From contig CAJTYO010000022.1 of the NCBI GenBank assembly GCA_910584045.1, positions 1-38,177 on the forward strand: DNA of 38,177 nt, read 5' to 3'. Both the position numbers and the translations under genes were made by a program. This document shows positions 1-5,260 of the stretch, piece after piece (the first letter of the stretch is position 1; every line of letters starts with the position of its first letter). The notes below the pieces were generated by a model, which did no database searches, was not told where the DNA came from, and was given only the letters and a program-made list of their open reading frames with translations. This DNA is from an uncultured Oscillospiraceae bacterium. GTDB taxonomy: Bacteria > Bacillota > Clostridia > Oscillospirales > Oscillospiraceae.

Positions 1-63
1 ACATACGGGAAGTTTCCCTATGGTTATCGGCTTTGCATTTGAAAAGTCGTGGCTAAGTCAAAT

Positions 64-106
64 AAGGAGCGGCGGTTTTGAGAAAATCAGAGCCGCCGCT
101 CCTTTT
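64..106 (+). terminator. Rho-independent terminator
   Basis: A GC-rich stem (64-75 with 93-104) is followed by a short T-run. It would end a rightward gene lying mostly before the window; an open frame from base 1 stops at 40-42, too short to identify. Confidence 0.6.
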
Positions 107-148
107 GCGCCGTGGCGGTATATGCGGTAAATTTAGGAGGCAACCGTC

Positions 149-262
149 ATGAAGTACACCACTATTCGACGCAATTTGACAATCCTTGACTTATCAAAAA
201 AAGCCCGTTCCCCGCCCGGGAGAATTGCGGGCACGAGGTTATACTATACGATGCAGATATAG
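149..262 (+). CDS. 37-residue peptide, mobile-element remnant
   Basis: ATG at 149 has AGGAGG (135-140) at good spacing. The basic peptide begins MKYTTIRRNLTILDLSKKAR and ends ...LYYTMQI. It lies between two terminator hairpins and just ahead of a truncated conjugative-element sigma factor, so it is probably a small element gene or the start of a longer gene cut short. I do not recognise a family. The strong ribosome binding site is the main support. Confidence 0.35.
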   Translation: MKYTTIRRNLTILDLSKKARSPPGRIAGTRLYYTMQI

Positions 263-277
263 CAAACTATACAGTGC

Positions 278-316
278 AAACCGCCCGGTGGGTCTATGAC
301 CTGCCGGGCGGTTTTT
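278..316 (+). terminator. Rho-independent terminator
   Basis: AAACCGCCCGG (278-288) pairs with CCGGGCGGTTT (304-314), and a run of T continues to 316. It closes the small gene at 149-262 and isolates it from the sigma-factor remnant. Confidence 0.8.
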
Positions 317-458
317 GTCGTTTCCTGCGGCCCGAAAATTTTTCTTCACTTTTTTCTCTGCGGAAAGCGGTTTTGCGCGCAAAACCTGTGCCGCTGAACG
401 CTCTGTTAGCGGAAAGGGAAAGTACCACCACCATCCCCCAACGAAAGGGGGTGAGAAG

Positions 459-719
459 ATGGAAACCAACCCCCGCGACTATGGCGAACGGTGCAGGCTT
501 GATGCCTTTTATAAAACCGTGTTGAAGCATGAGGCAATCGACTACATCCGGGAAATGAAGAGGCGGGCCAGCCGGGAAACATCCTTAGAGCGTCTGCCCC
601 AAACGGCGATGGACAAGCTGTGTTCGGCTGACGACTACCCCAGCGACAGCTATGTGTTGCATTATAGTCTCACCTCCAAATTTTTACTTCCCGGCATCAT
701 CTCTGCGATAATGCGATAA
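459..719 (+). pseudogene. Truncated sigma-70-like factor of a conjugative element
   Basis: ATG at 459 follows GGGGGTGAGA. The first 67 or so residues (METNPRDYGERCRLDAF..., then a Lys/Arg-rich stretch and SLERL) resemble, from memory, the N-terminus of the roughly 140-residue sigma-70-like proteins found in Tn916/Tn1549-type elements of Firmicutes. After ...YPSDSYVL the sequence changes to an unrelated tail and stops at 86 residues, so the region-4 helix-turn-helix is missing. It is read as a broken gene left by a decayed element next to the tmRNA integration site. It could be an unrelated small protein. Confidence 0.5.
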
Positions 720-740
720 TAATATTTTAATATAATAATA

Positions 741-776
741 AGCGGAGGTCAAGGCTTTTATACCTTGACCTCCGCT
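741..776. terminator. Perfect inverted repeat, probable terminator
   Basis: AGCGGAGGTCAAGG (741-754) pairs perfectly with 763-776 across an 8-base loop. There is no strong T-run; the flanks are AT-rich (719-740). It ends the sigma-factor remnant. Confidence 0.45.
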
Positions 777-852
777 GTTCGTTTCGACATCAGAGCCACA
801 CCATCACGGCAAAGCCGCCCTTAAAATAATAGGTGTTCGTCCAATGTCCATC

Positions 853-875
853 TGGTGGAGGTGAGGGGAGTCGAA
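853..875. repeat. attL: 23-bp copy of the ssrA 3' end
   Basis: These 23 bases are identical to 10641-10663, which is the complement of the tmRNA acceptor/T-arm end including its CCA. Identity starts exactly at the CCA and ends inside the T-loop sequence. With an integrase gene beside the right copy, this is the left attachment site of a 9,788-bp integrated element. Confidence 0.88.
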
Positions 876-981
876 TTATTCGTACCAGTGAAAACGCCGT
901 AAAATACAGTCATGGAAATCCAGCGTTTGCAATGGTTTCCAGTTTTCGGCGGCAAATGCTGTAAAGCTTCGTCAAACGGCT

Positions 982-1002
982 AAAGGGTCAAAATAAGGGT
1001 CA
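982..1002 (+). repeat. Paired AAGGGT repeats, candidate integrase arm sites
   Basis: AAAGGGTCA recurs twice with GGGT at 985 and 997, a 12-bp period. The same arrangement (GGGT at 10564 and 10576) lies at the other end of the element. Tyrosine integrases commonly use paired arm-type sites near both ends. The left pair also follows a TAA in the same register as the integrase stop on the right, so it could instead be the tail of an old integrase gene. Confidence 0.4.
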
Positions 1003-1012
1003 GAAACGGAGG

Positions 1013-1041
1013 ACCGGGGAAATGCTCCCCGGCCCTTTTTG
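1013..1041 (+). terminator. Rho-independent terminator
   Basis: Stem CCGGGGA (1014-1020) with TCCCCGG (1026-1032), then CCC and five T. Its polarity is rightward, opposite to the neighbouring gene at 1044-1208, which suggests it served a rightward gene now lost. Bases 876-1012 otherwise hold no recognisable gene. Confidence 0.6.
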
Positions 1042-1043
1042 CG

Positions 1044-1208
1044 TCAGTCCCAATTGATTGCACTGTCCGGTACGTAGTCTCCGGCATCTAGCTCCCTGAC
1101 GGCCTGCTCCATAGCGGCTTCCTCAGAAGGCGTGGCCCGAGTATAGTCTGGGTCCCAAGCCAAGACCAGCTTCTTTACCAGCTCCAGAGTCTGATCTGTC
1201 TCACGCAT
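1044..1208 (-). CDS. 54-residue acidic protein, last gene of the hicAB operon
   Basis: The ATG (1206-1208) overlaps the hicB stop by eight bases, so it is translationally coupled to hicB. The sequence begins MRETDQTLELVKKLV and contains AWDPDYTRATPSEE, a helix ending in ELDAGDYVPDSAI and a final NWD. The pattern of an acidic helix followed by ...E.GDYV... resembles C-terminal parts of small antitoxins, but I cannot assign a family. Its place as fourth gene of a toxin-antitoxin operon makes an accessory or second-antitoxin role possible. Confidence 0.65.
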   Translation of the reverse strand: MRETDQTLELVKKLVLAWDPDYTRATPSEEAAMEQAVRELDAGDYVPDSAINWD

Positions 1209-1407
1209 ATTTCAGCCGCCCTCTTGGCACTGGCACCGGCCTTCCCAGCTCTTGGGCCGTCTCGATCCATTCTTGGGCAATCAGCTCCACGTTGTGCAGC
1301 GCATCCTTCGCCGTGGGACCGTCCGCCATGCACCCGGCCAGCTCCGGGACCTCGGCGATATAGGCGTTGTCCTCCTCACTCCAGTACAGAATGATCTCAT
1401 ATTTCAT
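1201..1407 (-). CDS. hicB: HicB-family antitoxin
   Basis: This 68-residue protein opens with the degraded RNase-H-like HicB fold, MKYEIILYWSEEDNAYIAEVP followed by ELAGCMADGPTAKDALHNVELIAQEW. Such proteins bind and neutralise HicA and often repress their own operon. The chosen ATG (1405-1407) has GGAGG eight bases upstream; an in-frame GTG at 1414-1416 touches that GGAGG and is unlikely. No separate C-terminal DNA-binding domain is visible, which suggests the upstream ribbon-helix-helix protein may supply operator binding. The start lies inside the end of hicA. Confidence 0.85.
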   Translation of the reverse strand: MKYEIILYWSEEDNAYIAEVPELAGCMADGPTAKDALHNVELIAQEWIETAQELGRPVPVPRGRLKYA

Positions 1408-1660
1408 GGATAGCACCTCCCAGCTGATACTTCAAAATGATGTTCCGGACCTGCTTTACCTGATAGGGCTTTGCCTTGTTCCCTGCGGGCTGGAGATTGA
1501 TGATCTCCTCCACATCGTCCTTAGTGTAGATAAAATGGTCCCCCTTTATGCGGCACTGGAACCCCAGCCGGTCCAGGACTGTTTGCAGGTCGGTGAACAG
1601 CATATTCTTGTCTCTGGTGCCGCTGAGGACAGCAAGCAGCAGCTTCTCATATTGGCTCAT
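1397..1660 (-). CDS. hicA: HicA-family mRNA interferase toxin
   Basis: An 87-residue protein. The region LQTVLDRLGFQCRIKGDHFIY has the HicA double-stranded-RNA-binding-like fold pattern, with Gly40-Asp41-His42 where the family has G-S-H; that His is the catalytic residue. It is somewhat longer than the usual 60-residue HicA, with a 20-residue N-terminal extension. HicA cleaves mRNA when free of HicB. Its ATG overlaps the stop of the upstream ribbon-helix-helix gene (ATGA) and its end overlaps hicB. The pair probably stabilises the integrated element, which is an inference from position. Confidence 0.82.
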   Translation of the reverse strand: MSQYEKLLLAVLSGTRDKNMLFTDLQTVLDRLGFQCRIKGDHFIYTKDDVEEIINLQPAGNKAKPYQVKQVRNIILKYQLGGAIHEI

Positions 1661-1953
1661 TCCTCGACACTACCCTCTCTCCGCCCCTCAGAGGGGGCTA
1701 GAGCGTCATTATTGTCCTCGGCAATATCTGATATTGCCGAGGATATGACGGACCTTGTAGGGCTTCCTACGTCCTCTCTGGACATCTTCTCATCAATAGC
1801 CAAGTTGATATATGCGTTGACGCTTTTGCCTTGAGCTTCTGCATAGGCTTGGATAATATCCTTCTTCCCTTTTGCTACGGTTAGATTGATGCGGTCATAG
1901 GCTTTGGCAATCCATTTATTCTGTGCTTTCTGTTGCGCTTTCGATACAGCCAT
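1657..1953 (-). CDS. Ribbon-helix-helix (Arc-type) protein, first gene of the hicAB operon
   Basis: A 98-residue protein starting MAVSKAQQKAQNKW at ATG 1951-1953, behind GGAG. The core YDRINLTVAKGKKDIIQAYA followed by AQGKSVNAYINLAID is a classic Arc/MetJ-type ribbon-helix-helix: a beta strand, helix A, a turn and helix B. Such proteins bind palindromic operators as dimers. It heads an operon with hicA, hicB and a 54-residue gene, joined by 4- to 11-base overlaps. Its C-terminal codons (about 1703-1750) contain a long perfect inverted repeat. It is a candidate repressor of this operon, with the palindrome at 1977-1994 or the TTGCGCAA sites as targets. Confidence 0.8.
   Translation of the reverse strand: MAVSKAQQKAQNKWIAKAYDRINLTVAKGKKDIIQAYAEAQGKSVNAYINLAIDEKMSREDVGSPTRSVISSAISDIAEDNNDALAPSEGRREGSVEE
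1703..1750. repeat. Long inverted repeat inside the ribbon-helix-helix gene
   Basis: TCCTCGGCAATATC (1715-1728) and its exact complement (1730-1743) surround one central base. CGTCAT (1703-1708) and ATGACG (1745-1750) extend the dyad. It lies about 55-85 bp upstream of the hicA start. It could be an operator or attenuator for an internal hicAB transcript, or an RNA hairpin tuning expression within the operon. Confidence 0.7.
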
Positions 1954-1976
1954 AGCTTTTCTCCTTTCTGGGGGGA

Positions 1977-1994
1977 TACTGCAAATTTGCAGTA
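1977..1994. promoter_or_regulatory. 18-bp palindrome in the leader of the RHH-hicAB operon
   Basis: TACTGCAAATTTGCAGTA is a perfect palindrome between the leftward promoter (-10 at 2015-2020) and the first gene's ribosome binding site. Its place just after the expected transcript start suits an autorepressor operator, most simply for the ribbon-helix-helix product. Confidence 0.55.
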
Positions 1995-2014
1995 CCTTCT
2001 CCACCGTTACCACG

Positions 2015-2043
2015 ATTATATCACATCCGTCTATATTGCGCAA
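2015..2043 (-). promoter_or_regulatory. Leftward promoter of the RHH-hicAB operon with operator in -35
   Basis: On the minus strand TTGCGC (2043-2038), 17 bp, then TATAAT (2020-2015). The -35 lies inside the palindrome TTGCGCAA at 2036-2043, the first of three copies (2036, 2066, 2101). A protein bound there would block this promoter. Confidence 0.7.
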
Positions 2044-2065
2044 CGATAAATATAAACAAATATCA

Positions 2066-2073
2066 TTGCGCAA
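2066..2073. promoter_or_regulatory. Middle TTGCGCAA operator copy
   Basis: Second of three TTGCGCAA palindromes in the divergent control region, 30 bp from the left copy and 35 bp from the right copy, between the two promoters. It is a candidate cooperative binding site for the same regulator. Confidence 0.55.
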
Positions 2074-2091
2074 TATTGGCTATTTCGTCAA

Positions 2092-2120
2092 TTGATATCG
2101 TTGCGCAACGATGGTATAAT
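2092..2120 (+). promoter_or_regulatory. Rightward promoter with operator filling the spacer
   Basis: TTGATA (2092-2097), exactly 17 bp, TATAAT (2115-2120). The spacer holds the perfect 16-bp palindrome ATCGTTGCGCAACGAT (2097-2112). Transcription should start near 2127, immediately before the candidate structured RNA. Confidence 0.78.
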
Positions 2121-2131
2121 TCATAATGTCA

Positions 2132-2252
2132 GGAGGGAACAGAAGAGCCGCCGAAAGCACGGCCCGTAAGGGAGAAACGATGTAGGCGCGAAGATCGGCA
2201 AGGGGGCCGCGAGAAAAGCCGCCACGAACTACCGAAGCTCTTCTGAACCTCC
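2132..2252 (+). ncRNA. Candidate structured leader RNA
   Basis: The 121-base stretch begins about five bases after the predicted start site and is closed by two stacked helices: GGAGG (2132-2136) with CCTCC (2248-2252), and CAGAAGAGC (2140-2148) with GCTCTTCTG (2237-2245). Inside, CGGCCC (2160-2165) can pair with GGGCCG (2204-2209), CGAT (2178-2181) with ATCG (2194-2197), and GTAG/GCG (2182-2188) with CGC/CTAC near 2220-2232, the last giving a possible pseudoknot. Unpaired positions are purine-rich (GAAA, GAAAC, GAGAAAA). It precedes the gene at 2277 by 24 bases. It matches no riboswitch or ribozyme consensus that I could recall. A regulatory leader or an independent element RNA are both possible. 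Confidence 0.55.
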
Positions 2253-2276
2253 ACAAAACGAAAAGGAGCAGTTGCT

Positions 2277-2555
2277 ATGAGTATGAACGAACTGAACAGC
2301 ACCGCCCGGGACCTGATGAGTGTCCGGCAGATGATCGAGGAGCTGCAGGCGGAGGCCGAGGCCCTGACCGACAAGCTCAAGGCCGCAATGGTGGAGCAGG
2401 GGACGGAGATCATCCAGGGGGACGGCTGGAAGGCCACGTGGAAGAACGTCAGCTCCAACCGGTTTGATTCCAAGAGCTTCAAGGCCGACCACGCCGACCT
2501 CTACGGCCAGTACAGCCGCCTGACCACGACCACCCGCTTTGTCCTCAGCGTATAA
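2277..2555 (+). CDS. Conserved-type small phage protein with coiled coil
   Basis: A 92-residue protein; ATG at 2277 follows AAAAGGAG. The first half (ARDLMSVRQMIEELQAEAEALTDKL) is a predicted coiled coil, the second half has GWKATWKNVSSNRFDSKSFK and ends with TTRFVLSV. From memory this arrangement is common in replication regions of Clostridia prophages, where it has no assigned function. It is the first gene of a short rightward operon driven from 2092-2120 and behind the candidate leader RNA. Confidence 0.75.
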   Translation: MSMNELNSTARDLMSVRQMIEELQAEAEALTDKLKAAMVEQGTEIIQGDGWKATWKNVSSNRFDSKSFKADHADLYGQYSRLTTTTRFVLSV

Positions 2556-2669
2556 GAAAGGCCCGCTATCCCAGCCGACCAAAGCAAGATAGCGGAGCCA
2601 CGAACCAAAACCACGGGGGCCCTGGTGCCTTTAGTGTACCACGGCCCCCGGTGAATTACAAGGAGAAAT

Positions 2670-3104
2670 TTGATTTTGAATACAAGAGGAAATATTTTCA
2701 CGGACATTGCCGCCGCCGTTAGGCTGACGGGCGAGGTCCGCAAGGCGCGGAAAGCCGGGGCGGATGCCGTCAAGATCAAACCGGTCTACACCGTGCCGTG
2801 TTTCACCCCCAAACCGGCTTACCTCAATACCATCGAGGGGTGCCTGACCTGGGAGCTGGGTCGTGAAGCTGACCGGTCTGTCATGGAGGTTTTCAAGAGC
2901 CTGCCTTATGAGACGCAAAGACGGCTTGAATTTACCCCGAAAGAGCCGGGGGGATGGGCTGACCGGGCGCGGTTCTGGCAGCAGCAGTTAAAGCCCGCTT
3001 TGCCAACTGACACGTACCACGCCGTCATGATAAGGCTGATAAGCTGGTATGCCCACTGCCTGCGGAAAAGGAGGGACCTGCATGAAAAACCGCAAACGAT
3101 GTGA
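2670..3104 (+). CDS. Hypothetical element protein, TTG start
   Basis: Up to 144 residues. AGGAG at 2661-2665 points to TTG 2670 (4-base spacing) or TTG 2676 (10-base spacing); the latter may be the true start. The sequence has a basic N-terminal helix (RLTGEVRKARKAGADAVKI), a middle part with YLNTIEGCLTWELG and a C-terminal helix with ISWYAHCLRKRR. No catalytic motif or domain is recognised. It follows the coiled-coil gene after 114 bases that contain a G/C-rich inverted repeat (about 2614-2651), and its end overlaps the next small gene. Confidence 0.6.
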   Translation: MILNTRGNIFTDIAAAVRLTGEVRKARKAGADAVKIKPVYTVPCFTPKPAYLNTIEGCLTWELGREADRSVMEVFKSLPYETQRRLEFTPKEPGGWADRARFWQQQLKPALPTDTYHAVMIRLISWYAHCLRKRRDLHEKPQTM

Positions 3105-3189
3105 GCCAGTACAATGCCCCAATAGTCCCAGCTGCTTTACCTGCCCAGCTGAACCTCCTCCCGGGAGACTTGGAGCGAATGAAGAATGA
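3082..3189 (+). CDS. 35-residue four-cysteine peptide
   Basis: ATG at 3082 is preceded by AAGGAGGG. The peptide MKNRKRCEPVQCPNSPSCFT continues CPAEPPP and has cysteines at 7, 12, 18 and 21, a spacing able to hold one zinc ion. It overlaps the end of the preceding gene by 23 bases, as expected in a packed phage-type operon. Function unknown; it may be a small DNA- or protein-binding zinc knuckle. Confidence 0.6.
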   Translation: MKNRKRCEPVQCPNSPSCFTCPAEPPPGRLGANEE

Positions 3190-3228
3190 GCGGGCCGCAA
3201 CGGTTCGGGAAAGACAGGTGGCGGCAGT

Positions 3229-3431
3229 ATGAGGATTAGGCTGGAGCACAACGGCACCATCTTCGAGTACGAGCGCAGGCCGATGCCTGAGAGGCGTTTT
3301 AAGGCCCTCTGCACCCTTGCGGCGGCGTGGGTATATGCGGGGCCGTGGCTGCGCTGTGTGATGTCCCAGGGCTGGTAATGGTGTTGGTTGGTACGGTGGC
3401 GGCAGCGCTGATGGTAAGAGGCATTGACTAG
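3229..3431 (+). pseudogene. Small membrane protein with a probable frameshift
   Basis: ATG at 3229 starts MRIRLEHNGTIFEYERRPMP. In frame it stops at 3378 after 49 residues, in a sequence (GPWLRCVMSQGW) unlike a membrane protein. Shifting to the -1 frame at GGGG (3339-3342) instead gives GAVAALCDVPGLVMVLVGTV and on to AAALMVRGID, stop at 3429-3431, which together with LCTLAAAWVYAG makes a convincing pair of membrane segments. The simplest reading is a one-base change in the G-run. Programmed frameshifting or a sequencing error are alternatives. Confidence 0.5.
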
Positions 3432-3806
3432 GAGCGGCATAGAGGGAAAAGTCTTGGTGGACAGCAGGGCCGGGGGCATCTTCACCCCCGGCCCTTGCGT
3501 GTCGGTCTACGCGATATCGCACCTGCCGAGCAATCGAACTCTTCCAGGGGTCTGCTCGAAATCCAGCTACCCCCGGCAGCGATCTCCTAGAAATACAGGA
3601 GGTTGGCGGCCGCCAAATTTGACGAGCGATCAGGAAGCGGAGAACGGTCCAAATCTGGACCTACTTTCCGAATTTGAAATGCGAAAAATCGGCGGGGCCT
3701 GCTTAAAATACAGCATACCCCCGAAATCCCGGGGCAAGGGTTTCCTGATTTTTAAGGAACCCCTCACCGGACCTGCAGAGCATCCCCGCCCAGCTCCGCG
3801 CCCAGA
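3432..3806. other. Gene-free stretch between converging operons
   Basis: The rightward operon (from 2120) and the long leftward operon (from 8508) meet here. It holds a hairpin AGGGCCGGGG/CCCCGGCCCT (3466-3494) that may terminate both, the palindrome TTGGCGGCCGCCAA (3603-3616), GTCCA-aatc-TGGAC (3647-3660), and several AT/GC alternating blocks (CAAATTTGACGAGCG, CGAATTTGAAATGCG). No coding frame with a ribosome binding site was found. Dense palindromes may mark an origin or a packaging-type site, or simply terminators. Confidence 0.5.
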
Positions 3807-3926
3807 TCATCGGCGGCACTCTTCCAGCGTCATGATCTTTTCGCGGCCCTTCCGGTCCCGGCAGACCAGCATCAGAGGTCGGGAGCGTAGCTTCGCTATG
3901 GACTTTCCCAATTCCCCCAGCGTCAT
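3807..3926 (-). CDS. 39-residue small protein, last gene of the replication operon
   Basis: The ATG (3924-3926) overlaps the stop of the upstream gene as ATGA. The peptide starts MTLGELGKSIAKLRSRPLML and continues VCRDRKGREKIMTLEECRR. It is basic, with a beta-like strand LMLVCRD. Coupling to the upstream gene is the main evidence. Function unknown. Confidence 0.5.
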   Translation of the reverse strand: MTLGELGKSIAKLRSRPLMLVCRDRKGREKIMTLEECRR

Positions 3927-4156
3927 GACTGTCTCCTCTTTTTGCGTTCCTCTCGGACATACCGCCGAATAGCCCGCCGGTATTCCTCCCGCGTCTCCCG
4001 TGCAAGGTCATACCCGGCCAGAGTCTCAATCATTTCCAGGCGCAGATCGGCCAGATACCGCCGCCGCTCCCCGGATGCGATACCGCCCCGGCGGGATAAC
4101 TCCCGATGCTCCTCTGGGGGCACGATGTTGAATGGGCGCAAATTCTCGTTGTTCAT
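3923..4156 (-). CDS. Basic KGG-like small phage protein
   Basis: A 77-residue protein, MNNENLRPFNIVPPEEHREL followed by SRRGGIASGERRR and two basic helices. The S-R-R-G-G-I-A-S-G-E-R-R-R block resembles the KKGGI.SGE.RR motif of small proteins common in Firmicutes phages. These are presumed nucleic-acid binding; the exact role is not known. It lies at the promoter-distal end of the replication operon, after a 273-base gap holding the TTTTTAGGG repeats. Confidence 0.65.
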   Translation of the reverse strand: MNNENLRPFNIVPPEEHRELSRRGGIASGERRRYLADLRLEMIETLAGYDLARETREEYRRAIRRYVREERKKRRQS

Positions 4157-4225
4157 TTACGGTTCCTTCTCGCTTCACTTGAACGGCTTCAACATACCCG
4201 CCAACTGCCGAATCTCAGGTTCCCG

Positions 4226-4370
4226 CCTTTTAGGGCCTCCGAAATCTTCGGTTTTTGTGGTCCCTTTTTAGGGCCTGAGATATCTGAAGGTTAACATTTG
4301 CTAACACCAAGTTTTCCCAAGTAGGCAAACGTTGTTTTCCGTTATCTTTTTAGGGGGTCCGAAATGTTGG
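4226..4370. repeat. Three imperfect direct repeats, iteron-like
   Basis: A motif of about 25 bases, TTTTAGGGCCTCCGAAATCT at about 4228 with relatives at about 4265 and 4346, recurs three times: each has T-rich tract, TAGGG, then GA-AT and a terminal GG. Starts are about 38 and 81 bp apart, close to one and two units of 40. It sits in the 273-base gap between leftward genes (4157-4429). It may be binding sites of a replication protein or of a regulator. The rest of the gap is AT-rich, with no gene. Confidence 0.45.
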
Positions 4371-4429
4371 ATCAAGGCCCTTTTTTCTGTTGGCCCTTTT
4401 GGGCATTTTTCACACTTTGCCGCCAACCC

Positions 4430-5257
4430 CTACACACCCCATATTTCCTTCAGCTTATTCAGCAGCTGCATTTCTGCCGTTGTGTCCGCGCCGGGGTTCA
4501 AATCCGGGTGGTAAATTTTCGACAGCTTCTTGTAAAACTCCCTGAGCGTGGCCGTCTCATCCTCGGTGTAGGTACTGCGGATAGGGACGGAGTAACCACT
4601 GCTGGTATACTGCTCGTGGGTACTCTGCCAGTTTTCCCGGTAACTACTCCATCGGGCCTGCTCCTCCTGCTTCCGGGCCTTGCGGTCCGCCTTGATCTTT
4701 GCCAGATGCTCCTTGTTCCGCAGCACGCCGAATACGTCATAGCAGCGGTCATATTCGTCCCCATCTACGCCGTACCGTTTGGAAAAGGCGGACCGAGCTT
4801 TTCTGTGGGCATCCAGAATCCGCTGGTGTTCCTGTTTGGCCTGATACTCGGCGGACTGGTGGAAATCGGCCTCCAGACGCTCCCGCAGGGGGCCCAGCTT
4901 GGCCTCTATGATCTCATACAGCTCAGCGGCATCCCTGCCCAGCTTTCCCGCCGTGGCCTGTATGCTGCTATCTGCACAATCATACAGACTGTACTCCACG
5001 ATGTCATAGTGACTCATGGTCCTAATGGGGTATTGGCACTTTCTGGGCACGCCATTCTCCCGGTAACTTTGATGCAGAGTAATCTTGTAAGCCTCCAGAC
5101 GGGGGCGCTCAAAACGTTCCTCGCTCCATCTCCACCGCCAGATTGGGACCTGCTCCACGCCGTTGATGGACAGCTCCAGCAGCTCGGGGATGATTTCTTT
5201 ATGTTCCCCATATGGGTCCGGCTTCTTCCGCCGGACCTCCTGTATCACGCAGTACAT
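4430..5257 (-). CDS. Protein with C-terminal J-domain-like segment
   Basis: A 275-residue hydrophilic protein. The C-terminus (FYKKLSKIYHPDLNPGADTT and then AEMQLLNKLKEIW) carries the His-Pro-Asp motif and flanking helices of a DnaJ J-domain, here at the very end instead of the usual N-terminus and without the G/F or zinc regions. The middle (about residues 125-205) is a charged, probably coiled-coil section. J-domain proteins recruit DnaK; several phages use host Hsp70 in replisome assembly, so a helicase-loading role is an inference. It begins three bases after the upstream nuclease gene. Confidence 0.7.
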   Translation of the reverse strand: MYCVIQEVRRKKPDPYGEHKEIIPELLELSINGVEQVPIWRWRWSEERFERPRLEAYKITLHQSYRENGVPRKCQYPIRTMSHYDIVEYSLYDCADSSIQATAGKLGRDAAELYEIIEAKLGPLRERLEADFHQSAEYQAKQEHQRILDAHRKARSAFSKRYGVDGDEYDRCYDVFGVLRNKEHLAKIKADRKARKQEEQARWSSYRENWQSTHEQYTSSGYSVPIRSTYTEDETATLREFYKKLSKIYHPDLNPGADTTAEMQLLNKLKEIWGV

Positions 5258-5260
5258 ACC

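Noticed and set aside
2127..2186. 19-codon frame MSGGNRRAAESTARKGETM in the leader RNA
   Set aside because: No ribosome binding site, starts at about the predicted transcript start, and lies across the pairing strands.
3424..3972. 182-residue rightward open frame in the converging zone
   Set aside because: No ribosome binding site, overlaps two coupled leftward genes, and composition is unlike a protein.
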